Assembly: GCF_021044565.1 (NCBI RefSeq)
Contig: NZ_CP087997.1
Coordinates: forward strand, 620,001-684,000
DNA from: Subtercola endophyticus
GTDB lineage: Bacteria > Actinomycetota > Actinomycetes > Actinomycetales > Microbacteriaceae
DNA length: 64,000 bases
Reading direction: 5' to 3'
In this document: positions 23,029-34,326 of the stretch, piece by piece
Numbering within the stretch: the first letter of the stretch is position 1
Layout: every line of letters begins with the position of its first letter
Translations under genes and position numbers: made by a program
The notes under the pieces: model-generated
The model's database searches: none
The model's input: only the letters and a program-made list of their open reading frames with translations
What the model was told of the DNA's origin: nothing

Positions 23029-24768
23029 ATGTCTCTAGATGTGCGGCCGAGCCGGCGAGCGTGGTTCGCCCCGAGCATCCGGAGCTACAGCGGCGCGAAG
23101 CTGCAAGCCGATCTGCTGGGTGGACTCACCGCCTCGGCCGTGATTCTGCCGCAGGCGATGGCCTACGCCACGATCGCTGGATTGCCCGTGCAGATCGGCC
23201 TCTATACGTGCATGGTGCCGGCCGTTGTGTACGCGCTGCTCGGCGGGTCTCGTGCGCTCAACGTGTCGACGACGTCGACCATCGCAACGCTGACGGCCTC
23301 GAGTCTGCTCGCCGCATCGGCGGCGGCGGCGTCGAGCGACCCGGTGCGCGATCTGGTCACGCTCACGCTGATGGTGGGCGTTTTTCTGCTGATCGCGCGA
23401 GTGTTGCGGCTCGGGTCGCTTGTCGAGAACGTCTCCGAAGCCACTCTGATCGGTATTCGCGCGGGCACCGGGCTCACCATCGCGGCATCTCAGCTGCCGA
23501 AGCTGCTCGGCATTCCGGCGCCACCCGCCGGCTCGGGATTCTTCGCGACGCTCGGATACAGCATCGCGCACCTCGGCGAGACCAACGGCGCAACGGTCGT
23601 GCTCGCGATCGCAGCGATACTGCTTCTTCTGCTCTTTGCACGGTTCGTGCCGCGTATTCCCGGGGCGTTTATCGTCGTGGTCGCCGGAGTCGTTCTCGTC
23701 GCCTTCGCGGGTCTGGCGCAGGCGGGGGTGGCGCTGATCTCGCCCGTGCCGAGCGGTCTGCCGGGCATCCGGATGCCCGAACTCGGCGTGGTGGGCGCGC
23801 TTCTGCCCACGGCCGTCGCCGTCGCGATCATGGCGTTTCTCGAGTCGATCTCGGCCGCGCGCAGCGTGAGAGCCGCCGGCGAACCCGACATCGACGCCGA
23901 CCAGGAGCTTTTTGCACTGGGGGCGGCGAGCGTCGTCTCGTCGTTCACCCAGGCCCTGCCGGCCGGCGGCGGATTCTCGCAGGCCGCTGTCTCTCGGGCG
24001 GCGGGGGTGCGCTCGCAAGTCGCGAGTCTGGCCACGGCCGTCATCGCCGTTCTCGTGGCGCTCTTTCTGGCCCCGGTGCTGAGCGACCTGCCGCAGGCTG
24101 TGCTCGGGGCGCTGGTGATCGTGGCTGCGGTCGGACTGGTGAAGATCGCCGACTTTCGACGGCTGGCGCGCATTAGCCCGGTCGAGGGCTGGCTTGCGCT
24201 CGCGACTGCTGTCGTCGCCGTGACGGCGGGACTTCTGCCCGGGGTCATCGTCGGCGTGCTGATCACGCTGGTGCTCGTGTTGCGCGAGCTCAACCAGCCT
24301 CAGGTGCGGCCGATCTTTCGTCGAGCGTCGGGCGCCTGGTCGATCGTGGCGCAGCCGGGCGACCGGATGCCCGACCCTCGAGTCGTGGCGCTGCACCTCA
24401 CCTCCGGGCTGTACACCGCGAACGTGAAGCCCACGACCCGTGCCGTGCTTGCGGCGACTGCCGATGCGTCGCGCGTCGTGGCGTTCGAGGTAGCGAGCCT
24501 TCCGTATGTCACGGTGACCGTGCTCGACGGGCTGCGCGATCTGGATGCAGCGCTCGCAGCCCAGGGCAGCACGCTGTACCTCGTGGGGTTGCCCGAAGCG
24601 GCCGTGCAGCGAGCGCGCAACTCGCAGTGGTTCGCCGGGCTCGACGGGGCTGGGCGCATCCAGCCCACCATCGACGCCGCGCTCGCTGCGGCCGGTGTGG
24701 ATGATGCTGCGCCAGCGCCGCTGCCCCCGCCGCTGCCCCCGCCGCTGCCTCCGCCGCGAGAAACGTAG
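23029..24768 (+). CDS. SulP-family anion transporter with STAS domain
   Basis: This 579-residue protein has a transmembrane domain of about 12 segments (residues ~25-420) with the SulP signature near the start (LLGGLTASAVILPQAMAYATIAGLPVQ-like region) and GGGFSQAAVSRAAG. A cytoplasmic STAS domain follows (about 430-545). SulP proteins carry sulfate, bicarbonate or dicarboxylates. The C-terminus is an unusual Pro-rich tail (three LPPP units) encoded by a 12-bp DNA repeat, and the stop lies inside a palindromic repeat arm. GGAG directly abuts ATG 23029, so GTG 23041 is a possible alternative start. Confidence 0.9.
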   Translation: MSLDVRPSRRAWFAPSIRSYSGAKLQADLLGGLTASAVILPQAMAYATIAGLPVQIGLYTCMVPAVVYALLGGSRALNVSTTSTIATLTASSLLAASAAAASSDPVRDLVTLTLMVGVFLLIARVLRLGSLVENVSEATLIGIRAGTGLTIAASQLPKLLGIPAPPAGSGFFATLGYSIAHLGETNGATVVLAIAAILLLLLFARFVPRIPGAFIVVVAGVVLVAFAGLAQAGVALISPVPSGLPGIRMPELGVVGALLPTAVAVAIMAFLESISAARSVRAAGEPDIDADQELFALGAASVVSSFTQALPAGGGFSQAAVSRAAGVRSQVASLATAVIAVLVALFLAPVLSDLPQAVLGALVIVAAVGLVKIADFRRLARISPVEGWLALATAVVAVTAGLLPGVIVGVLITLVLVLRELNQPQVRPIFRRASGAWSIVAQPGDRMPDPRVVALHLTSGLYTANVKPTTRAVLAATADASRVVAFEVASLPYVTVTVLDGLRDLDAALAAQGSTLYLVGLPEAAVQRARNSQWFAGLDGAGRIQPTIDAALAAAGVDDAAPAPLPPPLPPPLPPPRET

Positions 24769-24827
24769 GAGAATCCGGCACCGTACCCGGCTATAGGGCG
24801 CAGAGGCTCGAATTCTCCGCTGTTTTC
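24760..24827. repeat. Imperfect GGAGA-core palindrome
   Basis: The left arm GAAACGTAGGAGAAT (from 24760) pairs imperfectly with AATTCTCCGCTGTTTTC (24811-24827). The left arm contains the SulP stop codon. It shares its arm with the elements at 61181-61247 and 61332-61394 and its core with the terminator at 40221-40277. It may serve as terminator between convergent genes. Confidence 0.6.
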
Positions 24828-24884
24828 GGCGCGTCCCGGGGTTGGCGGCCGGGGGTGGCGCGGCCGGGGTGGGCGTCGGGCGCC

Positions 24885-26165
24885 TCAGGCGGCCGCGGTG
24901 GCCCGCGCGTTGAGGGCTTTTGTCGCGCGGTCGGCGGAGCCTCCGAGGTTGTACCGTTCCGACAGCGCGGCGATGGCCGACCGCTGATCGTCGGTCAGGG
25001 GGCGGATGCCCGCGTCGGCTTCAGCATCGAAGCCGTCGAGCGCGAGGTCGCGCACCACTTCGACGACCCGCGGCGCTACGGCGAGGTAGTCGGCTGCGGC
25101 CGCGAGCTTGGAGCGCAGTGAGGCCGACAGCGGCGGCGCCTCGGGGCGAGCGGGCGCCTGGGCATCTGCGCGAGCATCTGCGCGAGTGTCTGGATGAGCT
25201 CCCGGGTGAGCATCCGACGGGCCTGCCGATGGAGTGTGCCCGGTGGCTTGCGTCCCGGCATCCGACGGGCCTGCCGATGGAGTGTGCCCAGTGGCTCGCG
25301 TCCCGGCATCCGACGTTTCGGCATCCGACGCGCCGGTCGCGGCCGAAACCATCGCGGCAACGTCGCCGTACTCGCGCACGAGCGTGGCCGCGGTCTTCTC
25401 GCCGACGCCGGCGACGCCCGGCAGCCCGTCGGAGGTGTCGCCGCGCAGCACGGCGAAGTCGACGTACCGTGCTGCTGGTATGCCGTACTTGGCCTGAACT
25501 ACCGCGTCCGTGACCAGCTCGAGTTTGCTCATGCCGCGAGCGGTATAGACGATGCGCACGTCGCGCTCGTCGTCGGCGAGCTGAAACAGGTCGCGGTCGC
25601 CTGTCACGACATCGACGGGCACACCGGCCGCGGCGGATCTCGTAGCGAGGGTTCCGATCACGTCGTCGGCCTCGTGGTCGGGGGCACCCACGATCGGAAT
25701 GCCGAAAGCCTCGAGGGCGGCGCGGATGGTCGGAATCTGCTGCACCAGCCCCGGGGGCGTCTCTTCGATGTCGACACCGCGGTCTCGTGTCGGGCCGGTG
25801 CCGTTGTTCGCGCTGCCGCCGCTCGCCGTGCCACTGTTGCCGGTCGTGCCGTTGCTGCCGGTCGCGCCACTGCCGAAGTTCGCGCCGCCTGCCCCGCCGG
25901 CACCAGGGTCGTCCACGAACTCGGCTACCCGGTGCAGCTTGTAACTCGGAATGAGGTCGACCCGCCAGCGCGGGCGCCAAGCGTCGTCCCAGCAGGCGAC
26001 CAGGGCGGTCGGCTCGAAGTCGGTCACGAGGCGAGCGATCATGTCGAGCAGGCCCCGCACGGCGTTCACGGGTGTTCCGTCGGGTGCGCGCACCGTGTCC
26101 GGCACTCCGTAGAAGGCGCGAAAGTACAGCGACGCGGTATCGAGCAGCATCAGTCGTTGAGGCAC
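24885..26165 (-). CDS. 5'-3' exonuclease (FEN/Pol I N-domain type)
   Basis: This 426-residue stand-alone flap-nuclease-type protein begins LMLLDTASLYFRAFYG. It then has acidic metal-binding clusters (DHEADDVIGTLA, VTGDRDLFQL) and the helix-hairpin-helix RGDTSDGLPGVAGVGEKTAATL. Two insertions are unusual: a Gly/Ser/Thr/Asn-rich stretch after about residue 90, and an Ala/Asp/Gly repeat segment inside the C-terminal region near residue 290, encoded by a 48-bp tandem repeat. GTG 26165 follows a G-rich stretch and the family start. It would process flaps or RNA primers. The upstream neighbour is a HerA-like ATPase. Confidence 0.9.
   Translation of the reverse strand: MPQRLMLLDTASLYFRAFYGVPDTVRAPDGTPVNAVRGLLDMIARLVTDFEPTALVACWDDAWRPRWRVDLIPSYKLHRVAEFVDDPGAGGAGGANFGSGATGSNGTTGNSGTASGGSANNGTGPTRDRGVDIEETPPGLVQQIPTIRAALEAFGIPIVGAPDHEADDVIGTLATRSAAAGVPVDVVTGDRDLFQLADDERDVRIVYTARGMSKLELVTDAVVQAKYGIPAARYVDFAVLRGDTSDGLPGVAGVGEKTAATLVREYGDVAAMVSAATGASDAETSDAGTRATGHTPSAGPSDAGTQATGHTPSAGPSDAHPGAHPDTRADARADAQAPARPEAPPLSASLRSKLAAAADYLAVAPRVVEVVRDLALDGFDAEADAGIRPLTDDQRSAIAALSERYNLGGSADRATKALNARATAAA
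25210..25305. repeat. Two tandem 48-bp repeats inside the exonuclease gene
   Basis: Two 48-bp units (25210-25257 and 25258-25305) differ at two bases by my count and encode a 16-residue unit ending GHTPSAGPS. The frame is kept, so repeat number can vary without breaking the enzyme. A third partial unit follows. Confidence 0.9.
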
Positions 26166-26280
26166 CCCCCGATCATCCCACGCCGACCGCCGACTCGTAT
26201 CGGACGCTCGCGCACTTCGGAGCATCCGCGCCCGCTCGAGCAGGGGCAGATACGCCAAAGTGTGCGCGTGCCGGCCCGGA

Positions 26281-26320
26281 GTGCGCGTGCGGTGCCCGAA
26301 GTGCGCGCGCGGTGCCCGAA
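26281..26320. repeat. Two 20-bp direct repeats
   Basis: GTGCGCGTGCGGTGCCCGAA is repeated at 26301-26320 with one change, and related sequence continues to about 26328. It lies in the 215-bp gap between the exonuclease and HerA-like genes. Confidence 0.8.
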
Positions 26321-26380
26321 GTGTGCGGGGCACTGATCCGGGGCCGTGCCGCCGCCGCGGGGGAGGCTAGTCGCGCAGAG

Positions 26381-27835
<1,455 letters not shown>

Positions 27836-27937
27836 GAATCACACCGTAGCCGAGTGGATGCCCGGCTCGCGCCGTTCGGGAGTGCGGGTCGTTAGACTTC
27901 GAGTCACCGACGTGCCGCAAATAGGGGAGCAACTGCC

Positions 27938-29950
27938 GTGTTCGAAATCGTCATTCTGGTCATCCTCGGCATTCTCTCTGCGGTCTTCGTAGGGTTCGCG
28001 TCGCGGCGAGTACTCGGTGTTCCCATCGGCTGGCCGCGCAGCATCGTTGTCGGCATTCTGGTGTTCATCTGCGGGCTGCCGTTCGCTACCTGGGTGCTGC
28101 GCGAGACCGGCGCTATGAGCGGTACGCAGGCGGAAGCTTCTGACGCGGTCATTCTGACGCTCATCGTGTTGTCGATCGCCTGGGTGTTCGCGCTCGGCGT
28201 CGGGCTGCTCGTGATTCTCGAAGCGGTGTTTCCGACGACGAGCTTGCGCAACCCGATCGACGTGGTGCGCGCCGGGTTGCAGCAGCAGAAGCGCACCCGG
28301 CGGTACCTGCAGATTCTCGAGATCGCCTCGCGCAACGGAGCGGGCTGGCTGTTTCGCGGGCGCAACCGCAACGACGCCGACCTGAACACGTCTGAGCAGC
28401 GTGCGGCGGCCATCGTTCGCACCATCAACCAGTCGGGCGTGACGTTCGTCAAGCTCGGGCAGGTGCTCTCGACTCGCCGCGACATCGTGCCCGAGCCGTA
28501 CCTCACCGCGCTCGCGTCGCTGCAGTCGAGTGCCACGACGATTCCGTGGCCCGCGGTGAAAGCCGTCATCGAAGAAGAGCTCGGCCGGCCGATCTCCGAC
28601 GTCTTTCAGGCGATCGACGAGTCTCCGCTCGCGGCGGCGTCGGTCGCGCAGGTGCATACGGGCATCCTGCTCGACGGCACGCAGGTCGTGGTGAAGGTGC
28701 AGCGGCCGGAGGCGCGGGCACAGGTCGCGGCCGACGTCGACATCATTCTGCGCCTGGCGAAAACGGCAGAGGTGCACACTCAGCAGGGGCGCGATCTGCG
28801 CGCCGAGTCGGTGGCGAAGGGGTTCACGCAGACGCTGCTCGACGAGCTCGACTATCGCATCGAGTACTCGAACACGGAGATGATTCGGCAGACCCTCGTG
28901 GAGATCGCCAAGCACGCCGACGAGAAAGACATCACCATCGACGTGCCGACGGTGTATCCGCAGGCGAGCACGCGGCGCATGATCACGATGGACCTGGTCG
29001 ACGGCCAGCCGTTGAGCCGGGCATCCGCTGCCCTCGGTGAGATGACCACCGAGGCTCGGCACACGCTCGCGGTGGGGCTGATGAACGCGGTGCTCGAGCA
29101 GATCATCGTGTGCGGCGTCTTTCACGCCGACCTGCACCCGGGAAACGTGATTCTGCGCGAAGACCAGAGCCTCGGGCTCATCGACTTCGGGGCCATCGGC
29201 ATCATCGAGAAGAGCGCGCGCGAGAACCTGGCGGCGCTGCTGCTGGCGGCGTCGAGCGAAGACGACATCGCGGCGACGGATGCGCTCATGCTCATCGTGG
29301 ATGTGCCCGAGACCGCCGACATCGAGAGCTTTCGCCACGACATCGGGCTGGTGCTCACCACGGTGCGGTTTCGGCGGGGAGGCGGCGGGTCGATCTTCTC
29401 CCTCATGCTCGACGTCATTCGGCAGCACCACATCGCGCTGCCCGCCACGCTCTCGTCGGCGTTCCGCAGCTTCGCCACGCTCGAGGGCTGCCTCAAGGTG
29501 ATCGTGCCTGACTTCGACCTCGTCACCGAGGCGTTTCCGCGCGTACCCACGCTCATGCGCCGGATGCTCGACCCCAAGCGCCTCGCCATCGGAGTGCAGG
29601 CACAGCTCGCCGTGGGCCGCGCGTTGCTGCGCAAGTTTCCGCGGCGCATCGACTCCATCATGGCCAAGCTCGACTCGGGCGATTTCGGAATCCGCATTCG
29701 CTCGTTCTCCGAGGGTGACGATCGGCAGTGGCTGAACGGCGTCGTGTCGGAGTTCGTCGGGGTGTTCGTGTCGGTCGCGGCGGTGGTGATCTCGATCATT
29801 CTGGTGATCAACGGGGTGGGGCCGCTCATTGCGCCGAACCTGCACCTGTTCGACCTGCTCGGGGCCGTGGTGGGCTTCTTCGGCTTCTTGGGCATCATGC
29901 GCTCGGTGCTGCGGGCGTTCTTCGCGAACCGGGGGAGGGTCGGGCGATGA
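27938..29950 (+). CDS. AarF/UbiB-type ABC1 atypical kinase
   Basis: This 670-residue membrane-bound ABC1-kinase has two or three N-terminal transmembrane helices (residues 4-95) and the hallmark KxGQ motif in VTFVKLGQVLSTR (near 170). It then has the Ala-rich loop PLAAASVAQVHTG, VVVKVQRP with the ATP-binding Lys, HADLHPGN (catalytic loop) and IDFGAIG (metal-binding DFG). Two C-terminal transmembrane helices end the protein. The family supports quinone or isoprenoid-lipid metabolism. GGGGAG precedes GTG 27938. Its stop overlaps the next gene by four bases. Confidence 0.93.
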   Translation: MFEIVILVILGILSAVFVGFASRRVLGVPIGWPRSIVVGILVFICGLPFATWVLRETGAMSGTQAEASDAVILTLIVLSIAWVFALGVGLLVILEAVFPTTSLRNPIDVVRAGLQQQKRTRRYLQILEIASRNGAGWLFRGRNRNDADLNTSEQRAAAIVRTINQSGVTFVKLGQVLSTRRDIVPEPYLTALASLQSSATTIPWPAVKAVIEEELGRPISDVFQAIDESPLAAASVAQVHTGILLDGTQVVVKVQRPEARAQVAADVDIILRLAKTAEVHTQQGRDLRAESVAKGFTQTLLDELDYRIEYSNTEMIRQTLVEIAKHADEKDITIDVPTVYPQASTRRMITMDLVDGQPLSRASAALGEMTTEARHTLAVGLMNAVLEQIIVCGVFHADLHPGNVILREDQSLGLIDFGAIGIIEKSARENLAALLLAASSEDDIAATDALMLIVDVPETADIESFRHDIGLVLTTVRFRRGGGGSIFSLMLDVIRQHHIALPATLSSAFRSFATLEGCLKVIVPDFDLVTEAFPRVPTLMRRMLDPKRLAIGVQAQLAVGRALLRKFPRRIDSIMAKLDSGDFGIRIRSFSEGDDRQWLNGVVSEFVGVFVSVAAVVISIILVINGVGPLIAPNLHLFDLLGAVVGFFGFLGIMRSVLRAFFANRGRVGR

Positions 29951-30411
29951 GCGCGGACCTGTCGATCGAGGAGCCACGACGGGCGCCGGCGAGTGTCATC
30001 GCGGTGGTGGTGCTGACGTACATCGTGGGGGTGCTCGACATTCTGGCGGGCATCCTGGTCATCTTGCTGCGTTACGCCGACGATATCGACGAACTGGGCG
30101 GGCAACTGCCGATCACGCTCATCGGAGCATCGACGCTACTGCTCGGGCTACTCACGATCGCCATCGCGTCGGGGCTGTCGCGCGGCGATTGGATGGCGCG
30201 GGTCGCCGCCACCGTGATCTTCGGCATCACTCTCGTGATCGGAGTGCTGGCGCTCGTCGTCGTGCTGCTCGCGCTCGCGACCGGCACAGCGGTCTCGACC
30301 TCGACCCTGGTCGCGACGATCGTCGAGGTCGTGCTGGTGGCCAGCGTCATCGTCGCGCTCTACATCGGCCCGGCGGCCCGCTACTTCGCGCGAGCCAGTA
30401 TTCGAGCCTGA
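29947..30411 (+). CDS. Four-helix membrane protein, unknown function
   Basis: This 154-residue protein has four hydrophobic helices (near residues 17-42, 55-75, 85-110 and 120-142) and short termini. ATG 29947 overlaps the ABC1-kinase stop by four bases, so it is translated with the kinase and may be its membrane partner. Its last 31 bases overlap the 3' end of the convergent P-type ATPase gene. No family recognised. Confidence 0.75.
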   Translation: MSADLSIEEPRRAPASVIAVVVLTYIVGVLDILAGILVILLRYADDIDELGGQLPITLIGASTLLLGLLTIAIASGLSRGDWMARVAATVIFGITLVIGVLALVVVLLALATGTAVSTSTLVATIVEVVLVASVIVALYIGPAARYFARASIRA

Positions 30412-32786
30412 CTGCGGCGCACGTAACGCACGTGCACGAACCGTACGATCTCGATGGCGCCGATCGTGAGCGCCGAGATCAGGATGACCAGCAGTGCGGT
30501 CGTGAGTGACGGGTTGACCAGCTCGAGAAAGTTCGACACGAGCGGTATCGAGTACACCAAGACGAGGCCGATCATCATGGCCCCGATGATGAGCGTCTTG
30601 ATGCCGTCGATGGGCCGTGAGAGCACGATGAGAATCCACAAGCCCACGATCGCGAGAATCAGCGTCGACCCGGTGCGCAACTCGGCCTCGCCGATGCCGG
30701 CATCGGTCGAGAGTCGCACGTAGAGCGCCAGGGCCAGCGCGATCACGATACCCGCGGGAATCGCGAAGCTGAGCGACCGGCGCAAGAACCCCGGAATGTA
30801 CCGCCGCGAGTTGGGCATCAGCGCCAGAAAGAACGACGGCAGCCCGATGGTCAGCCCGTCGACAACCGACAGTTGCCGCGGCAGAAACGGAAACTGCAGC
30901 AGCAGCGCGCCGAAGATGATCGCCAACCCCGTTGCATACGCGGTCTTGGTGAGAAACAGCATCGACACACGTTCGACGTTCGCGATGACCTGCCGCCCCT
31001 CGGCAACCACGCCCGGCAGCCGCGAGAAGCGACCGTCGAGCAGGATGATGCGCGCCACGGCCTTGGTGGCCTGCGAGCCCGAATCCATGGCGATGCCGAT
31101 GTCGGCTTCTTTGATGGCGAGCGCATCGTTGACGCCGTCGCCGGTCATCGCGACGGTATGGCCCGCCTGCTGCAGGGCGATGACGATGTTCTTCTTCTGC
31201 GCCGGGGTCACGCGGCCGAAGACAACGTGCTCTTCGAGCACCTTCGCGAGGGCATCCAGGTCGTCGGGAAGCTCACGCGCGTCGAAGCCGTCGACGACTT
31301 CGAGTCCGACCTCGCGAGCGATGGCGGCGACGGTGTGCGGGTTGTCGCCCGAGATGATGCGCACCTGAACGCCCTGGCTTGCGAAGTAGTCGAGCGTTTC
31401 ACGGGCATCCGGTCGTACCTTCTCGCGAAAGGTCAGCAGCACCACGGGCTCGACCACGCCGGGCAGCCGCTCGAGGTCGACGTCTTCGGAGGTCAGCCGC
31501 GTCGGGGTGTGCGCCAGCACGAGGGTGCGGCGGCCGGACGAGGCCAATTCGGATGATCGGCGGCGCAACTCCGCATGGTCGGAGCCCGAGAACACCATCT
31601 CTGGGCCGCCGAGCACCCAGGTGCCCTCGGCGGCCGCGCCGAAACTCACGGCGCTCCACTTGCGGGCCGACGAGAACGGAATGCGCGCCTCGGGCTCGAC
31701 CTTCGCGGTGATCGGGTAGGGAACGCTCAGGCAGCGGGCGGTCGCGTTGGCGTCGGGTTCGGCGCCGTACCAGGCGAGCACCGTCTGCCAGCCGGCCGCG
31801 CCGCCGATCGGGTGTACCTCGTCGAACACGATATCGCCCTCGGTCAGCGTGCCTGTCTTGTCGAGGCAGATGAGGTCGATGCGCGCGAGCCCCTCCACCG
31901 CGGCGAGTTCTTGAACCAGAACCTTCTGCGTCGACAGCTTCACGGCGCCCACGGCGAACGCGATGCTCGTCATGAGCACCAGCCCGAGCGGAATCATCGC
32001 GACGACCGACGCGATGGTCGACACCGCTCCGTTGCGCCACGACCCTGACTGAATCGCTTCGGGCCAGCCGCCCAACGCCACCATCTGCGCATTCAGCACG
32101 AGCAGCGCCACCGGTCCGATGATCCAGGCGATCCACTTCAGCACCCGGTTGATGGATGATCGCAGCTCACTCGTGACCAGCGAGAACTTCTTCGCGTCGC
32201 TGGCGACACGGTTCGCGTACGAATCCGCACCGACGTGCGAGACACGTGCAATTCCCTCGCCGCCGACGACGATGGAACCGGAAAGTACCGTGTCGCCCGC
32301 TGTTTTGTCGACGGCATCCGACTCGCCCGTGAGCATCGACTCGTCGAGCTGCAGCCGGGTCTGGTCGACGACCACGGCATCGGCCGACACCTGGTCTCCC
32401 GCGCGCAGCACCACGATGTCGTCGAGCACCAGACCGGCGACGGGAATGTTCTGCTCGGCGCCGTCGCGCATCACCCGGGCCGTGGGTGCATGCATCAACG
32501 CAAGGCGGTCGAGCGAGCGCTTCGCCCGGAACTCCTGAACCGACCCGATGACGGTGTTGGCGATGGCGCTGAACCCGAACAGGGCGTCTTGCCAGCGGCC
32601 CAGAACGAGTAGCACGAGAAAACAGGCCGCGATGATGCCGTTGAAGAGCGTGAAGAGGTTGGCGCGAACGATGCTCCAGGCGCTGCGGCTCGATGCCGCG
32701 ACGTAAGCGTTGTCGTGCCCCTCGGCGACGCGCTGCTCGACCTCGGCGGTCGACAGGCCTGGCTGCATCGTGGCGACGTCGGTCAT
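30381..32786 (-). CDS. CtpE-like cation-transporting P-type ATPase
   Basis: This 801-residue P-type ATPase has the dephosphorylation motif LTGES (near residue 155), phosphorylation site DKTGTLT (near 310) and hinge TGDGVNDALAIKEADIG (near 540). About ten transmembrane helices include six at the C-terminus. The helix-4 sequence IPLGLVLMTSIAF differs from the CPx heavy-metal pumps and resembles mycobacterial CtpE, reported as a calcium transporter. There is no N-terminal metal-binding domain. Calcium is the best guess. Confidence 0.88.
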   Translation of the reverse strand: MTDVATMQPGLSTAEVEQRVAEGHDNAYVAASSRSAWSIVRANLFTLFNGIIAACFLVLLVLGRWQDALFGFSAIANTVIGSVQEFRAKRSLDRLALMHAPTARVMRDGAEQNIPVAGLVLDDIVVLRAGDQVSADAVVVDQTRLQLDESMLTGESDAVDKTAGDTVLSGSIVVGGEGIARVSHVGADSYANRVASDAKKFSLVTSELRSSINRVLKWIAWIIGPVALLVLNAQMVALGGWPEAIQSGSWRNGAVSTIASVVAMIPLGLVLMTSIAFAVGAVKLSTQKVLVQELAAVEGLARIDLICLDKTGTLTEGDIVFDEVHPIGGAAGWQTVLAWYGAEPDANATARCLSVPYPITAKVEPEARIPFSSARKWSAVSFGAAAEGTWVLGGPEMVFSGSDHAELRRRSSELASSGRRTLVLAHTPTRLTSEDVDLERLPGVVEPVVLLTFREKVRPDARETLDYFASQGVQVRIISGDNPHTVAAIAREVGLEVVDGFDARELPDDLDALAKVLEEHVVFGRVTPAQKKNIVIALQQAGHTVAMTGDGVNDALAIKEADIGIAMDSGSQATKAVARIILLDGRFSRLPGVVAEGRQVIANVERVSMLFLTKTAYATGLAIIFGALLLQFPFLPRQLSVVDGLTIGLPSFFLALMPNSRRYIPGFLRRSLSFAIPAGIVIALALALYVRLSTDAGIGEAELRTGSTLILAIVGLWILIVLSRPIDGIKTLIIGAMMIGLVLVYSIPLVSNFLELVNPSLTTALLVILISALTIGAIEIVRFVHVRYVRRSQARILARAK

Positions 32787-32800
32787 GGCAGTTCCCCTCC

Positions 32801-32854
32801 AGATGATGCCGTCAGTGCAGATGATGCCGGCAGTGCAGATGGCGGCGTCAGTGA
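32801..32854. repeat. Three 18-bp tandem repeats reaching the kinase stop codon
   Basis: Units AGATGATGCCGTCAGTGC (32801-32818), a one-base variant (32819-32836) and a more diverged third (32837-32854) lie in tandem. The third contains the stop of the Ser/Thr kinase gene (minus strand); the first keeps the same stop triplet and the second has lost it. Confidence 0.85.
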
Positions 32855-34326
32855 CTCAACGGTAGTCCCTGGCTCACGTCGCTGGTCGTGCGCAACCCCA
32901 CCTGGCGCAACTCGAGCTGTGAAACCACGAGGGCGGCGAGGTCGTTGAGGTTCTCGACCTCGGCGTCTGTCGCCTCGCTGGGCGCAAAATCCATCACGGC
33001 GAGGGTGCCGATGAGCTCGCCGCTCGTGCGTTTCAGCGGCACGCCCACGTAGAACCGCATGCCGACAGGGCCGGTCACGAGCACGTTGTCAGACGTGCGA
33101 GAGTCGAGCATGCCGTCTTCGATGACCACCGCGTCCACCTGCGGCGCCATGAGCGTCGAGAGATCGAGGTCGTTTGCGAGGCGCTCGAGGTCGCGCCGGT
33201 CGATGTCATCGCGGTCGACGTCGTCGGCATAGTGCGACTTGAACCACACCCGGTCGCGGTCGACCACGCTGACGATCGAGATCGGCGCCGAGAACAGCCG
33301 CGCCGCCATTGCGGTGACGCGGTCGAGCGCTTCGTCGGGCAGGGTGTCGAGAATGGATGGCCGCGGCGTCAGCGCTGCTCGCTTCTCGCCGGGGGCGAAG
33401 AGCGGCTCCATCGCCTCGTCTTTGTGCCGGCCGCTTTCGGCGATCACGACCTGCTTGAGCGCTGCCACGAGCTCGTGGCGAACCGGACGCGCCTCGGGGT
33501 CGCGGGCGGTCATCGCGGCGAGAAGGTGCTGCCAATAGTCGGGTAGATCATCCGGAATCACCGGATCGCGCGAGAGCCGGGCGAGGGCCGACTCGACCAC
33601 GCCGCCCCCGAACTCGAGGTGCCGGGTGAAGCATTCGAGCAGCACCAGGCCGAGCGAGTAGACGTCGCTCGCCGCAGTGATGGGTTTTCCCGAGGCCTGC
33701 TCGGGGCTCAGGTAGCCCGCCGTGCCGGTGGTGGTGCCGTCGACGGTGAGGCGTTCCATGTCGTCGGCGATGGCGATGCCGAAGTCGGTGAGTTTGGCGC
33801 GGGCGCGCGGCGATCCGTCGCCGTAGTCGACCAAGAGGATGTTCGAAGGCTTGATGTCGCGGTGCACAACACCCTTGGCCTGAATGTAGTCGAGCGCTTC
33901 GGCGAGGTCGTAGCCGATCTCGGCGATGTGCCGTGAGGTGAGCTGGGTGTGCGAGATGCGTTCGTGCAGGTCGCTGCCGTTGACCAGCGCCATCACCAGG
34001 TAGCGGTTGTTGCGGCCGTACTCGTCCACGTCGACGCCGGCGTCGTGAATCTGCACGAGGGCGTGATGATCGAGGCCGGCGAGCAGGGTGAGCTCGGTCT
34101 GCTGACGACCGGATTCGACGGCGCTGCTGTGGAACAGCTTTACGGCGACGTCGCGCCCGAGAGTAAGGTCGTGCGCGAGAAAGACGGTAGCGAGGCCGCC
34201 CTGGCCGATCGGCGAATCGAGGCGGTACCGGCCGCCGAGAACGCGGTGGTGCGGCTCGGGCTGCGGTTCGGCGTGCGGCTCGCTTGGGGGAGTCTCGCCC
34301 ACGTCGCCTGCCTTTCGGTTACTCAT
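32848..34326 (-). CDS. Soluble Ser/Thr protein kinase with GAF domain
   Basis: This 492-residue protein has a complete Hanks-type kinase at residues ~30-290. It shows the Gly-loop GQGGLATVF, VAVKLF with the ATP Lys, HRDIKPSN, DFG and GTAGYLSPEQ. A GAF domain follows at ~320-480 (TAMAARLFSAPISIVSVVDRDRVWF, GMRFYVGVPL, LIGTLAVMDF). No transmembrane helix or PASTA repeats are seen, so it is cytosolic and may sense a small ligand or redox state through GAF. The GAF subtype resembles those of GAF-GGDEF and histidine-kinase sensors. Targets unknown. Confidence 0.92.
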   Translation of the reverse strand: MSNRKAGDVGETPPSEPHAEPQPEPHHRVLGGRYRLDSPIGQGGLATVFLAHDLTLGRDVAVKLFHSSAVESGRQQTELTLLAGLDHHALVQIHDAGVDVDEYGRNNRYLVMALVNGSDLHERISHTQLTSRHIAEIGYDLAEALDYIQAKGVVHRDIKPSNILLVDYGDGSPRARAKLTDFGIAIADDMERLTVDGTTTGTAGYLSPEQASGKPITAASDVYSLGLVLLECFTRHLEFGGGVVESALARLSRDPVIPDDLPDYWQHLLAAMTARDPEARPVRHELVAALKQVVIAESGRHKDEAMEPLFAPGEKRAALTPRPSILDTLPDEALDRVTAMAARLFSAPISIVSVVDRDRVWFKSHYADDVDRDDIDRRDLERLANDLDLSTLMAPQVDAVVIEDGMLDSRTSDNVLVTGPVGMRFYVGVPLKRTSGELIGTLAVMDFAPSEATDAEVENLNDLAALVVSQLELRQVGLRTTSDVSQGLPLSH

